Of a stretch of DNA of 64,000 nt, positions 40,569-49,980 are shown in pieces. The stretch lies in NCBI RefSeq assembly GCF_900188115.1, contig NZ_FZNW01000003.1, positions 186,001 through 250,000 on the forward strand. The letters are read 5' to 3'. The notes under the pieces were generated by a model that was not told the origin of the DNA, did not search any database, and worked only from the letters and a program-made list of their open reading frames with translations. The translations under genes and the position numbers were made by a program. The stretch's first letter is position 1. Each line of letters starts with the position of its first letter. The DNA comes from Haloechinothrix alba. GTDB lineage: Bacteria > Actinomycetota > Actinomycetes > Mycobacteriales > Pseudonocardiaceae.

Positions 40569-42191
40569 GTGATGCAGGTGGGATTGCGGATCCGGCGCCG
40601 TCTGCCGGCCAGTCCGCTCGTGTTCGGTATATCGGTGCTGGTCATCCTCGCGTTCCTGGTCGTGGGACTCACCGCGACGTCGGCGATGCGACGGATGTTC
40701 GACAGCGCGCAGTCCGGAATCGCCGCGTGGTTCGACTGGTACTACATACTCACAGTCGGCGGGTTCCTTGTCTTCGTGATCTGGTTGGGCGCGAGCAGGT
40801 TCGGCCGGATCCGGCTCGGCGAGCAGGACGGCGAGCCGGAGTACCGGTACATAACCTGGTTCGCGATGCTGTTCACCGCCGGTATGGGGATCGGCCTGGT
40901 CTTCTGGGCGGTGGCCGAGCCGCTGTCGCACCTGGCCGACCCGCCGATGGCCGAGCCCGGTACGGCGCGCGCAGAGACCGAATCGATGCGTTTCACCTTC
41001 TTCCACTGGGGCCTGCACGCGTGGGCGATCTACATCGTGGTCGGGGTCTGCCTCGCTTACTTCTCCTACCGGCACAACCTGCCGCTGGCGATCCGCAGCG
41101 CTCTGTACCCGATCCTGGGGGAGCGGATCCACGGCCGTCTCGGAGACGTCGTCGACATCTTCGCGGTGTTCGGCACCATGTTCGGGGTCGCTACCTCGTT
41201 GGGTTTCGGCATCCTGCAGGTCAACGCCGGATTGTCCAGCTTGGATCTGGTGCCGCAGTCCACCGGTGTGCAGCTGGTGCTGATCGCCGCGATCACCTGT
41301 GCCGCCGTGTGCTCGCTGCTGGCGGGACTCGACAAGGGGATCCTTCGGCTGTCGGTGACCAACCTCGGCATCGGAGTCGTGCTGATGCTGTTCGTGCTGG
41401 TGACGGGGCCGACCACGGACGTGCTGGGTAGCTTCGTGCAGCAGCTCGGCCACTACGTCCAGACCTTGCCCGAGACCACGTTGTGGACCGACTCGCAGGA
41501 GCAGACGGGATGGCAGGTCGGCTGGACCATCTTCTACTGGGGGTGGTGGATCAGCTGGTCCCCGTTCGTGGGCATGTTCATCGCCCGGGTGTCCAGGGGC
41601 CGGACGATCCGTGAGTTCGTGTTCGGCGTGTTGCTGATGCCGACGCTGTTCACCGTCGTGTGGATGGCCGTCTTCGGCAACACGGCGTTCTCGGTGGACT
41701 CCGAGACCGGCGGGGCGCTCTCCGGCCAGGCTGTCGACGATCCCGCCGTGGCACTGTTCGGCATGCTCGGCCAGCTCCCCCTGACGACGGTGCTGACCGT
41801 CCTGGCGATCGTGCTGGTGGCGGCGTACTTCGTGACGTCGTCGGACTCGGCGTCGCTGGTGATCGCCATGCTCACCTCGGGTGGCGACCCGGATGCGCCG
41901 AAGGCGCAGCGGGTCTTCTGGGCCGTGCTGCAGGGCGGTGTGGCCGCGGTGCTGCTGCTTGCCGGTTCCGGCGGGCTGGACGCGCTGCAGACGGCGGCGA
42001 TCACCACGGCGCTGCCGTTCAGCGTGATCATGCTGCTGATGTGCTACGGGCTGGTGCGCGCGTTGTACGCGGACGGGAGGGTGGACAGCCTCGACCGGCT
42101 CGCCCTGACCACCCCCGCACACTGCGCGGTCCCGGAACGCCGGGGTGCCGCACGCAGCCCCTTCGCCGACCGGATCCAGGGCTCACCCTGA
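40569..42191 (+). CDS. BCCT-family transporter (betaine/choline/carnitine type)
   Basis: A 540-residue, 12-TM transporter. The BCCT signature is FYWGWWISWSPFVGMFIARVS; AMLFTAGMGIGLVFWAVAEP is the conserved TM3-4 segment, and YFVTSSDSASLVIAML is in the C-terminal half. Such proteins take up glycine betaine, choline or carnitine, usually with Na+ or H+, often for osmotic protection. The C-terminal tail past TM12 is short (about 30 residues), without a long osmosensory extension. Start at GTG 40569 or ATG 40572. Convergent with the MFS gene, 4 bp apart. Confidence 0.94.
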   Translation: MMQVGLRIRRRLPASPLVFGISVLVILAFLVVGLTATSAMRRMFDSAQSGIAAWFDWYYILTVGGFLVFVIWLGASRFGRIRLGEQDGEPEYRYITWFAMLFTAGMGIGLVFWAVAEPLSHLADPPMAEPGTARAETESMRFTFFHWGLHAWAIYIVVGVCLAYFSYRHNLPLAIRSALYPILGERIHGRLGDVVDIFAVFGTMFGVATSLGFGILQVNAGLSSLDLVPQSTGVQLVLIAAITCAAVCSLLAGLDKGILRLSVTNLGIGVVLMLFVLVTGPTTDVLGSFVQQLGHYVQTLPETTLWTDSQEQTGWQVGWTIFYWGWWISWSPFVGMFIARVSRGRTIREFVFGVLLMPTLFTVVWMAVFGNTAFSVDSETGGALSGQAVDDPAVALFGMLGQLPLTTVLTVLAIVLVAAYFVTSSDSASLVIAMLTSGGDPDAPKAQRVFWAVLQGGVAAVLLLAGSGGLDALQTAAITTALPFSVIMLLMCYGLVRALYADGRVDSLDRLALTTPAHCAVPERRGAARSPFADRIQGSP

Positions 42192-42195
42192 TCCA

Positions 42196-43494
42196 TCAGG
42201 CGGCATCCCGCGACCCGGAGCCGGTCGCGCGCCGGGTGTGTGTGACGGCGATATGGGGGAGCGGCCGCAGTCGGGGACGTACCCGGAACGTGGCGTGCCG
42301 TGCGAAGACGGCCACCGCTAGAGCCGTGCACAGTGCGGTCAGCGTGCCACCGGCGAGCAGGGACCACCGGGCGCCGAGCGTGTCGGCGAGCCAGCCGATC
42401 ACCGGTGCGCCCGCCGGCGTGCCGCCCATCAGGATGGTGATGTACAGCGAGAGCACGCGCCCGCGGATGTGGTGGTCCACCGTGGTCTGGATGTACCCGT
42501 TGGCCACGGTGAGCACCGTCATCACGAGTACGCCGATCGGTGCGAGGGTGAGCGCGAACGTCGCATACGTCGGCATCGAGCCCGCGGCCACGGCGAGTAC
42601 GCCGAACAGGACGGTCCCCCCGACGAGCAGGCGCAATCGGGGTAGCCGCCTGCGTGCCGCGACAAGGGCACCGGACAGCGTGCCGACGGCCAGGATCGAG
42701 CCGAGCAGCCCGTACTCCTCCGGCCCGCGGTCGTAGACCTCGGTGGCCATCAGCGCCATGGTCATCTGGAAGTTCATCCCGAACGTTCCGAGGCCGAACA
42801 CGATGGTCAGCACCATGACCAGGTCGGGACGCGAGCGGACATAGGCGACGCCGGCGCGCAGCCGCCCGAGAGGGCCCGTGGTGTCACCGTCGGCCGGGCT
42901 TGCGCGGGTGGATGGGAGGCGCAACATCAGCAGCATCGTGATCGGTGCGGCGAACGAGAGCCCGTTGATGACGAACAGCCACCCCGTCCCGATCAGCGCG
43001 ATCAGCCCCCCGGCGGCGGCGGGCCCGATCAGGCGGGCGCCGTTGAACGAGGCGCTGTTGAGCGCGACCGCGTTGGTGACGTCGGCCTGGCCGACCAGCT
43101 CGGAGACGAAAGCCTGCCGGGCGGGGTTGTCCAGCGCGTTGCCGACACCGACCAGGAAGGCGAGGACGTAGACGTGCCAGATCTGGGCGGCGCCCGCGAG
43201 TACGAGCGTTCCCAGCACGAGGGCGAGCCCGCCGAGGAAGCTGTTCGTGGCCAGCAGCAGCGTTCGCTTCGGCAGCCGGTCGGCCAGGAGGCCGCCGAAG
43301 GGTGCGACCAGCAGGAACGGCAGGAACTGCAGGCCCGTGGTGATGCCGACCGCCTGGGCACCACCGCCGAGGACGACGAGGACCAGCCAGTCCTGGGCGA
43401 CCCGCTGCATCCATGTGCCGATGTTCGACACGAACATCCCGGACCAGTACAGGCGGTAGTCGCGATGACGCAGCGAGTGGAACGTGCGGCTCAC
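42196..43494 (-). CDS. MFS transporter (DHA3/EntS-like exporter)
   Basis: A 432-residue major facilitator with 12 hydrophobic segments. The N-terminus SLRHRDYRLYWSGMFVSNIGTWMQRVAQDWLVL (positions 7-39) is characteristic of the DHA3 group; LLADRLPKRTLLLATN is the loop 2-3 motif. Members include siderophore and drug exporters. It shows no operon partner: the BCCT gene converges on it, and the next genes on this strand lie 140 bp upstream. Substrate cannot be assigned. Confidence 0.92.
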   Translation of the reverse strand: MSRTFHSLRHRDYRLYWSGMFVSNIGTWMQRVAQDWLVLVVLGGGAQAVGITTGLQFLPFLLVAPFGGLLADRLPKRTLLLATNSFLGGLALVLGTLVLAGAAQIWHVYVLAFLVGVGNALDNPARQAFVSELVGQADVTNAVALNSASFNGARLIGPAAAGGLIALIGTGWLFVINGLSFAAPITMLLMLRLPSTRASPADGDTTGPLGRLRAGVAYVRSRPDLVMVLTIVFGLGTFGMNFQMTMALMATEVYDRGPEEYGLLGSILAVGTLSGALVAARRRLPRLRLLVGGTVLFGVLAVAAGSMPTYATFALTLAPIGVLVMTVLTVANGYIQTTVDHHIRGRVLSLYITILMGGTPAGAPVIGWLADTLGARWSLLAGGTLTALCTALAVAVFARHATFRVRPRLRPLPHIAVTHTRRATGSGSRDAA

Positions 43495-43636
43495 GCGAAC
43501 TCGACCCGACTACGGATCGGCGCCGCGCCGGGCGACCCGTGCGCGGCTGCCGGGGTGAACCTTGCCGCGTGCACTGCCGTTAGCGTAGCTCACTAGTTTC
43601 GCACGCGCGCGCCCAGGCGCCCGGTGAGCGCCGGGA

Positions 43637-43981
43637 TCAGGCGATGGGGTCACCGGGGTCGGCGCCGTCGTCGGGCCGTAACAGCCGGACCTCTCCGCTG
43701 GTACCGACGGCCCCGAGCAGCAGGAACTCGCTGGTGAACCCCGCGATCCTCTTGCGCCCGAGGTTGATCGCGCCCACGACCGTCCGCCCGATCAGCTCCT
43801 CGGCGGAATAGTGGGTGACCTGGGCGCTCGTCCACCGGTGGCCGAGGACACCGAAGTCCACGGCGATCTTCCATGCGGGGGAGCGTGCCTCGGGGAAGGG
43901 CTGCACCTCGGTGACGCGGCCGACCCGCATGTCGACTGCGGGGAAGGCATCGGGCGCATCCGGCTTCGGAGAATCGTCCAT
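43637..43981 (-). CDS. tRNA-binding-domain protein (CsaA-like)
   Basis: A 114-residue OB-fold protein with the C-terminal tRNA-binding domain pattern found in CsaA and the end of methionyl-tRNA synthetase: FPAVDMRVGRVTEVQPFPEAR, then KIAVDFGVLGHRWTSAQVTHY, LIGRTVVGAINLGRKRIAGFTSEFLLLGA. CsaA has been linked to chaperone-like and export functions in Bacillus. The ATG at 43981 was chosen (MDDSPKPDAPDAFP); upstream open sequence is Pro/Arg-rich and not coding-like. Confidence 0.9.
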   Translation of the reverse strand: MDDSPKPDAPDAFPAVDMRVGRVTEVQPFPEARSPAWKIAVDFGVLGHRWTSAQVTHYSAEELIGRTVVGAINLGRKRIAGFTSEFLLLGAVGTSGEVRLLRPDDGADPGDPIA

Positions 43982-44084
43982 TCCGTAAAGCCTAGCGCCG
44001 GCTGTGCGCGAAGCGCGGGTGGGACGTCCGGGGACCGGCGTCCGGCTTCGGGCACAGCCGGCGTCAGCGGTGGTCGAAGCCGGG

Positions 44085-45017
44085 TCAGTTGGATTCGCCC
44101 TCACCCTCGGGCTGCGGTTGCTGGCCCTCCTGTCCCGGCTGTTGCCCTGGCTGCTGCTGGGGCATCTCGGGCATCTCGCCGATCTCCTCCTCCGGGGGCG
44201 CCTCGATCTCGACCGGCTCGCCCCAGTCGGAGTAGTTCACCGTGATGACGGACTCGCCCTCCGGTGCCTGTTGCTGCTGCCCCTGCTGGCCCATCGACTC
44301 CGCGGCCGCAGCGTACAGCTCCGTCAGGTTCATGGTGACCTGCATGGGGAGGTCATCCTCGTTCACGTCGAGGTTGACCCGGTACGACTCGATGCCGGAC
44401 TGCTGCAGGGACTGCAGAGCCTCCCGGGTCATGCCCATCGGGAGGTTCTCCTCGAGCTCGCCGATGTGGACCTCCGTCTTGTACCGGGTAGCCTGCTCGC
44501 CTGCCACCTCGATCTCCTCGGTGTCCAGGATCGTGCCTGCCTCCTTGAGCTGGCCGAGCACGCCGGCGGGGTCGGCCTGGCGGGGCAGCTGGTCCATGCC
44601 GCCGAACATCTGTGCCACCTGGGGACTCTCGGTGAGGTCGAGCCACGGTGCGTCGGTTCCCACCGCGGACTGCATCTGCTCGGGAAGCTTCATGTAGACG
44701 GCATCGCCGACCTGGCGGAGCTCCGTTTCCTGCCCGCCTGCGTCCAGTGTGACGTCGACCGCGGAGCTCTCGTCGCCGTGCCGGTACTGACCCTGCCCAC
44801 CGGCCGTCTGGCCACTGATATCCATCTCGAGGTCGAAGCTGGCTGACCCCTCTTCCTTGGCCTGCTCGCCCGCGGCGAGGGCGATGTCCGCGGCGCTGTT
44901 CGGATCCTCCTGGGCGGACGTGTCGTCCGAGTCCTCACCGCCGCCGCCGTCGCCGCCGCAGCCGCTCACCGCCAGGGCAAAAGCGAGGATTCCGGCTGTC
45001 ACGAGTGATTTGCGCAT
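44085..45017 (-). CDS. LppX/LprAFG-like lipoprotein, 310 aa
   Basis: The signal peptide RKSLVTAGILAFALAVSGC ends in a lipobox (Cys20), followed by a Gly/Asp/Glu-rich linker and a domain with the LppX/LprAFG pattern (about 45-215): GSASFDLEMDISGQTAGG, GGQETELRQVGDAVYMKLPEQ, YKTEVHIGELEENLP. In mycobacteria such proteins carry triacylglycerides or glycolipids across the periplasm. The C-terminal tail is rich in Gln/Pro/Glu/Gly (about 270-310, EGQQPQPEGEGES) and is probably disordered. Confidence 0.82.
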   Translation of the reverse strand: MRKSLVTAGILAFALAVSGCGGDGGGGEDSDDTSAQEDPNSAADIALAAGEQAKEEGSASFDLEMDISGQTAGGQGQYRHGDESSAVDVTLDAGGQETELRQVGDAVYMKLPEQMQSAVGTDAPWLDLTESPQVAQMFGGMDQLPRQADPAGVLGQLKEAGTILDTEEIEVAGEQATRYKTEVHIGELEENLPMGMTREALQSLQQSGIESYRVNLDVNEDDLPMQVTMNLTELYAAAAESMGQQGQQQQAPEGESVITVNYSDWGEPVEIEAPPEEEIGEMPEMPQQQPGQQPGQEGQQPQPEGEGESN

Positions 45018-45342
45018 ATCATTCTCCTGCGTGCGGGGTCCCTATTCGTGCGTCAGGCTGTTTCTCGATCCGTCACCCACTCCAACGGAGGCGTTTCGCG
45101 CCCGCACGGTGCAGGGCTGTGCGCAACGCCGTCGTCATCGCTCGATCACGGTACTGCTCGCGATAGTGCCAGGCGTACGCGCGGAGTTCGAAACCGGGTG
45201 AAGCAATTCGATGCAGGATGACTCGCCGTTTTCCGGTTTGTGCGAATTACGGAGGCCATATTTGTCCAGAAAGCGACGCCCGGCGAATATATTTGACGTG
45301 AATTTTATATCCGGCCGGGGAGGCTATCGAGCGCTTCCTGCG
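45018..45342. other. Non-coding stretch, AT-rich spot at 45285-45312
   Basis: About 325 bp between two minus-strand genes; it must hold the promoter of the lipoprotein gene. The stretch GAATATATTTGACGTG (45286-45301) followed by AATTTTATAT (45301-45310) is unusually AT-rich for this DNA and roughly symmetrical, but it is about 270 bp from the lipoprotein start. No gene recognised. Confidence 0.4.
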
Positions 45343-46275
45343 TCAGGTACGCGAGTGCCAGTTCTCGAGTTCCTGCCGGGTTGGCGGGTCCGCGCCGGCT
45401 CGTGAACAGGTCAGCGCGGCAACTCGCGCCGCATGGGTGACCGCGCTGCGCAGGGCGCCCTCGTCCATCGCGGCAAGCAGGCCGTGACTGCCGACGCCGA
45501 GCAGGCCGGTCGAGTGCAGTGCCGCGAGCAGGCCCGCGGAGAAGGCATCGCCGGCACCCACGGTGTCGATCACGGTGGCCGGGATCGATCCGACGCGCGT
45601 GTCGGCGGCATGGTTGAGGGCCCAGGCGCCATCGGCGCCCAGCGTGACGATCACGAGCGCTGGTCCCCACGACAGCCATCGCCTGGCGATGGCGGCCGCC
45701 TCCTGACCGGGGTGGAGCCAATGGAGGTCCTCGGCGCTGACCTTGACGATGTCGCAGTGGGGTACCTGGCGTTCCATCCGGCGTCGTTCGTCCTCGCGTG
45801 ATCCGATGAGCGAAGGCCGGATGTTCGGGTCGAACGAGACGGAGATCTCGCGGCTCGGCCCGTACGTGCGAAGCAACTCGTCGATCGCTGCATATCCGGG
45901 TGGGCGCGCGGCCGCGAGCGAGCCGGTGTGCACGCAGACGCACTCCGGTGGCAGCCGGGGGATGCCGGCGACGTCCCAGCTGAGCCGGAAGTCGTAGGTG
46001 GCACCACCATCGTCGTCGACGGCCGCCAGCGCCAGGCTGGTCTGCGGCGCCGGGCTCGGGAGTAACTGCAATGCCACACCGCTGGATCCGAGGTGCTCGC
46101 GCACCAACCGGCCGGCGAGATCGTCACCGAGCTGCGTCGCCAGAGTAACCGGGAGCCCCAGCCTGGCGAGCCCGACGGCGGTGTTGGCCGGACTCCCGCC
46201 CGGGTGCGCGGTGAATACGTCGCGCTCGCCATTGGAAACCAGGTCGAGCAGCGCTTCTCCCACCACGGTAATCAC
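45343..46275 (-). CDS. PfkB-family sugar kinase (fructokinase-like)
   Basis: A 310-residue ribokinase-fold kinase. VVGEALLDLVSNG, HPGGSPANTAVGLARLG (substrate-binding GG) and the catalytic DTVGAGDAFSAGLLAAL near the C-terminus are clear. Fructokinases and ribokinases share this pattern; position at the edge of a polyol locus suggests fructose as substrate, which would come from mannitol or sorbitol oxidation (inference). The GTG start at 46275 has GGAGG at 7 nt. It is divergent from a LacI gene with an operator in between. Confidence 0.9.
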   Translation of the reverse strand: MITVVGEALLDLVSNGERDVFTAHPGGSPANTAVGLARLGLPVTLATQLGDDLAGRLVREHLGSSGVALQLLPSPAPQTSLALAAVDDDGGATYDFRLSWDVAGIPRLPPECVCVHTGSLAAARPPGYAAIDELLRTYGPSREISVSFDPNIRPSLIGSREDERRRMERQVPHCDIVKVSAEDLHWLHPGQEAAAIARRWLSWGPALVIVTLGADGAWALNHAADTRVGSIPATVIDTVGAGDAFSAGLLAALHSTGLLGVGSHGLLAAMDEGALRSAVTHAARVAALTCSRAGADPPTRQELENWHSRT

Positions 46276-46360
46276 TCTGGGCCTCCGTTCCTGTAGCGCC
46301 CCCGGGTCCGGGCAAGGCATTGACGTGCTGAGTGAAGCGTGCCACACTTTCGAGCTACTG

Positions 46361-46377
46361 ACAACGTTGTCGACAAC
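46361..46377. promoter_or_regulatory. LacI-type operator between the PfkB and LacI genes
   Basis: The half-site ACAAC/GTTGT occurs three times in alternating orientation: ACAAC-GTTGT (46361-46370) and GTTGTC-GACAAC (46366-46377), the latter a perfect 12-bp palindrome with the central CG usual for LacI-family operators. It lies 22 bp before the LacI start codon and 86 bp from the PfkB start, so it could serve both promoters. Confidence 0.7.
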
Positions 46378-46398
46378 GTGATCAACGTGAGGACGGTC

Positions 46399-47466
46399 AT
46401 GGTGAACGATCCTGGTGCAGTCGATGCGACACCTGCACGCGCACCGACGATCAAGGACGTCGCGGCGCGAGCGGGCGTAGGCATCAAGACCGTCTCGCGG
46501 GTGCTCAACGACGAACCGAACGTGCGTCCGGAGATGCGCGACCGCGTGCTCGAGGCGATGGCCAGTGTGGAGTACCGGCGCAACTCGATGGCCAGCAGCG
46601 TGCGGCGACGCGATCAGCGCACCGCCTCGATCGGCCTTGTCGTGGAGGATCTGGCCAACCCCTTCGCGTCACAGCTGACGCGGGTCGTGCAGGACCACGC
46701 GCTGCGACGGCGCTACCTGGTACTCGTGGGATCCAGCGACGGTGTTGCCGAGCGCGAACGCGAGATCGTCGGTGAGTTCTGCTCGCGCAGGGTCGACGGC
46801 CTGCTTGTCGTGCCGTCCGGCACGGACCAGTCCTATCTGGCCGCCGAGCGCGAGCGAGGTACGCCGGTGGTGTTCATCGACCGTCCGGGTAAGAAGATCA
46901 CGGCCGACGCCGTCGTCTCGGAGAACGAGATCGGCGTGCAGCAGGCCACGGAGCACCTCGCCCGGCACGGTCATACCCGGATCGGCTATCTGGGTGACCG
47001 GCAGTCCGTGCACACCGCGGAGCGACGGCTCGCGGGCTACCGGGCGGCGATGACCGAGCTCGACGCCGAACCCGACACAGGATGGGTCCGTACGGAACTG
47101 ACGGATGCCTCCGCTGCCTACCGCGCGGCTACGGGGATGTTCCAGCAGGATGATGCCGCGCCTACGGCTGTGGTGTGCGGCAATAACCTCATCACGGTGG
47201 GGACGCTGCACGCGCTGCAGGCACTGGGGCTGCGGGAGACCGTTGCGGTGGTCGGCTTCGACGATCTCGATCTGGCCGACCTGCTGCGACCGGCGCTGAC
47301 CGTGATCACGCAGGACATCGAGGCGATCGGCGAGCGTAGCGCGGACCAGCTGTTCACCCGTCTGGACAACCCTGGCGAGGAGTACGCGCGGGTGAGCGTA
47401 CCCGTGCGGCTTGTCCCGCGCGGGTCCGGCGAGATCCCGCCACCGCCACACGGGGAAGGGGAGTGA
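46399..47466 (+). CDS. LacI-family transcriptional regulator
   Basis: A 355-residue repressor: PTIKDVAARAGVGIKTVSRVLND is the helix-turn-helix and NEPNVRPEMRDRVLEAM the hinge approach; the effector domain (IGLVVEDLANPFASQLTRVV, then VVGFDDLDLADLLRPALTVI) follows. The effector is presumably a sugar or polyol, judged from the locus. The ATG at 46399 follows GAGGA. The stop is 7 bp before the start of the dehydrogenase gene, so the two are in one operon. A LacI-type palindrome lies upstream. Confidence 0.93.
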   Translation: MVNDPGAVDATPARAPTIKDVAARAGVGIKTVSRVLNDEPNVRPEMRDRVLEAMASVEYRRNSMASSVRRRDQRTASIGLVVEDLANPFASQLTRVVQDHALRRRYLVLVGSSDGVAEREREIVGEFCSRRVDGLLVVPSGTDQSYLAAERERGTPVVFIDRPGKKITADAVVSENEIGVQQATEHLARHGHTRIGYLGDRQSVHTAERRLAGYRAAMTELDAEPDTGWVRTELTDASAAYRAATGMFQQDDAAPTAVVCGNNLITVGTLHALQALGLRETVAVVGFDDLDLADLLRPALTVITQDIEAIGERSADQLFTRLDNPGEEYARVSVPVRLVPRGSGEIPPPPHGEGE

Positions 47467-47473
47467 GGCCGCG

Positions 47474-48499
47474 ATGCGAGCCGCGGTACTGCGAGGGGTC
47501 GAGGACGTCGAGGTCGTCGAGCGGGATGTTCGGCGACCAGGATCGCGAGAGGTGCTGGTCGAGGTCGGTTCGGTCGGCGTGTGCGGATCCGATGTGCACT
47601 ACTACGAGCACGGAAGGGTCGGGAACTTCGTCGTCACCGAGCCATTGGTGCTCGGACACGAGGCGTCCGGGACCGTGGCCGCGCTCGGTAGCGAGGTCAC
47701 CGGACACCGGGTCGGTCAGCGTGTCTCGATCGAGCCGGGGGTGCCCGACTTCACCTGCGCCGAGTGCCGGAGCGGCCGGTACAACCTGTGTTCCGCGGTC
47801 CGGTTCATGGCGACACCGCCGGTCGACGGCGCTTTCTGCGAGTACGTCACCGTGCACGAGGGGTTCGCGCACCCGGTACCGGAAACCATCAGTGACGACG
47901 AGGCTGCACTGCTCGAACCGTTGTCCGTCGGGGTGTGGGCCTGTCGCAAGGCAGGCGTCGGCCCCGGTGACCGGGTGCTCGTGAGCGGAGCGGGCCCGAT
48001 CGGGCTCGTGACCGCGCAGGCCGCGCTGGCGTTCGGTGCCACAGAGGTCCTCGCGTCCGACGTGAACCCGCATCGCCTGCGCCTTGCCTGCGAGCTCGGC
48101 TGCGGGGACGTGATCGACGTCGGCACGACGGCGGTGCGTGACACCGGTTTCGAACCGACGGTCCTACTGGAGTGTTCCGGCAACCCTGGCGCTACGACCG
48201 AGGCGATCCGGACCGTGGCGCGTGCGGGGCGGGTGGTACTGGTCGGGATGGGTGCCGAGGAAATCCCGCTGTCACTGTCGCATGTGCAGGAACGTGAGAT
48301 CGCGGTCGCCGGAACGTTTCGTTACGCGAATACCTGGCCCACCGCGATCGCGCTTGTCGCGTCCGGCAGGGTCAATGTCGCCGGGCTGGTCTCCGCGCGC
48401 TTCAGCCTCGATGAGGTGGAGTCGGCGCTGAACTACGGCCGTCGCGACGACAAGGCTGTCAAGGCGATCGTGCGCCCGTCGATGGACGTGCTGGGGTAG
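47474..48499 (+). CDS. Zinc-dependent polyol (sorbitol/xylitol-type) dehydrogenase
   Basis: A 341-residue medium-chain dehydrogenase. The catalytic zinc region is VGVCGSDVHYYEHGRVG and GHEASGTV, with Glu in LLEPLSVGVWAC; the NAD motif is VLVSGAGPIGLVTAQAA followed by an acidic residue (SDVNPHR), suggesting NAD+. The structural zinc lobe has only three Cys (FTCAECRSGRYNLC), as in polyol dehydrogenases that lack the full site. It would oxidise a sugar alcohol to a ketose. Start ATG 47474 with GGGGAG upstream. Convergent with the xylulokinase gene. Confidence 0.9.
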   Translation: MRAAVLRGVEDVEVVERDVRRPGSREVLVEVGSVGVCGSDVHYYEHGRVGNFVVTEPLVLGHEASGTVAALGSEVTGHRVGQRVSIEPGVPDFTCAECRSGRYNLCSAVRFMATPPVDGAFCEYVTVHEGFAHPVPETISDDEAALLEPLSVGVWACRKAGVGPGDRVLVSGAGPIGLVTAQAALAFGATEVLASDVNPHRLRLACELGCGDVIDVGTTAVRDTGFEPTVLLECSGNPGATTEAIRTVARAGRVVLVGMGAEEIPLSLSHVQEREIAVAGTFRYANTWPTAIALVASGRVNVAGLVSARFSLDEVESALNYGRRDDKAVKAIVRPSMDVLG

Positions 48500-48516
48500 C
48501 GATGAGCGTGCGCGGA

Positions 48517-49938
48517 TCAGCTCCCGTACACCCGGCTACGCACGGAGGCGTACTGCCCGCGAACGGCGCGACCGGCAGCCTCGTCACCACCTTCGATCGT
48601 CGTGGTCGCAGTGACCGGCCATTCGGGTGGCTGTTCGGTCCCCGCGAGCGCCCACGCGGCCTGGCGAGCGGCACCCACGGCGACGTACTCGCCGGGAGTG
48701 GGAACGGTTACGGGGACACCGAGCACGGTCGGTGCGGCGGCCCGGACCGCCGCCGATCGCGCGCCGCCACCGATCAGCAGCACCCGCCGCACGGTCACGC
48801 CCTGCTCGCGCAGTGCGTCCAGCCCGTCGGCGAGCCCGCACAGCATCCCTTCGACGGCGGCGCGGGCCACGTTCTCCTGCGTCATGGCGTCCCTGCGCAA
48901 GCCGTGCAGGGATCCGGCTGCCTCTGGCAGGTTCGGCGTCCGTTCACCGTCCAGGTAGGGAAGCAGGACGAGGCCGCCCGACCCGCTCGGAGCCGCCAGT
49001 GCGAGCCGGTCGAGCCCGGCGAGGTCGGTGTCGAGCATCGTGGCTGTCGCGGTGAGTACCCGCGCAGCATTGAGCGTGCAGACCAGGGGAAGGAACCGAC
49101 CGGTGGCATCGGCGAAGCCGGCCACCGTTCCGGTCTCGTCGGCGAGCGCGTGATCGTGCACCGCGAACACCGTGCCGCTGGTGCCGACCGACACCACGAC
49201 GTCGCCGATCTCGGCCCCGAGCCCGAGTGCCGCCGCCATGTTGTCGCCGGTGCCTGCGGCGACGGCGGTGCCGGACGGCAGGTGCCCGACCAGCTCGGCC
49301 GGCTCCGCGACCCGGGGCAGTGCGATGTTCCTGCCGAAGGCAAGCCCGACGATATCGTCTCGGTAGCGGCGCTGCGCCGGGGAGAAGTACCCCGTGCCGG
49401 AAGCATCGCCCTGGTCAGTGGTTGGTTCGGCGCCCATCCCGGTGAGCTGCCACGTCAGCCAGTCGTGTGGCAGCAAGACGGTGGCGACCCTGGCTGCGTT
49501 GCGGGGTTCGTGCTCGGCGAGCCACCGAAGCTTGCTCACTGTCAGGCTCGCGACAGGGACGCTGCCGACTGCCCGTGCCCACTCGTCCGGTCCACCGAGC
49601 TCGGCGATGAGGTCGGCCGCGGCGCCGGCCGACCTCGTGTCGTTCCACAGCAGGGCGGGTCGGACGGTGTCGCCGCTGTCGTCGACAGCCACCATACCGT
49701 GTTGCTGGCCGGCCACCGCGATGGCGTGTACCCCGTCGAGCACCCCCGCGCCGGCCGCCGTGTAGGCCTGCCACCAGTGGGTGGGGTCGACCTCGGTGGT
49801 ATCCGGATGCGGTGCCCGTGCCTCGCGGACCACCTGACCGGATGCGGCGTCAACCACGACGATCTTGCAGGTTTGGGTCGAGCTGTCAATACCTGCCACG
49901 AGCGCGCCTTCGGCCGGTGTTTCCGGTGTCACTGCCAC
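48517..49938 (-). CDS. xylB: Xylulokinase
   Basis: A 473-residue FGGY-family kinase. Visible are [15 protein letters not shown] (phosphate 1), [15 protein letters not shown] and [14 protein letters not shown] (substrate and catalytic Asp region), [14 protein letters not shown] with [13 protein letters not shown] (phosphate 2), and [15 protein letters not shown] (adenosine motif). It phosphorylates D-xylulose, which would be formed from arabinitol or xylitol by the nearby dehydrogenases. The start is GTG 49938. It lies downstream of the SorC regulator gene on the same strand, with 42 bp between. Confidence 0.92.
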   Translation of the reverse strand: MAVTPETPAEGALVAGIDSSTQTCKIVVVDAASGQVVREARAPHPDTTEVDPTHWWQAYTAAGAGVLDGVHAIAVAGQQHGMVAVDDSGDTVRPALLWNDTRSAGAAADLIAELGGPDEWARAVGSVPVASLTVSKLRWLAEHEPRNAARVATVLLPHDWLTWQLTGMGAEPTTDQGDASGTGYFSPAQRRYRDDIVGLAFGRNIALPRVAEPAELVGHLPSGTAVAAGTGDNMAAALGLGAEIGDVVVSVGTSGTVFAVHDHALADETGTVAGFADATGRFLPLVCTLNAARVLTATATMLDTDLAGLDRLALAAPSGSGGLVLLPYLDGERTPNLPEAAGSLHGLRRDAMTQENVARAAVEGMLCGLADGLDALREQGVTVRRVLLIGGGARSAAVRAAAPTVLGVPVTVPTPGEYVAVGAARQAAWALAGTEQPPEWPVTATTTIEGGDEAAGRAVRGQYASVRSRVYGS

Positions 49939-49980
49939 GCCTCCTTCGGTGCCTGGTCGCTGGTCTGCGGGTCCGTCCGG

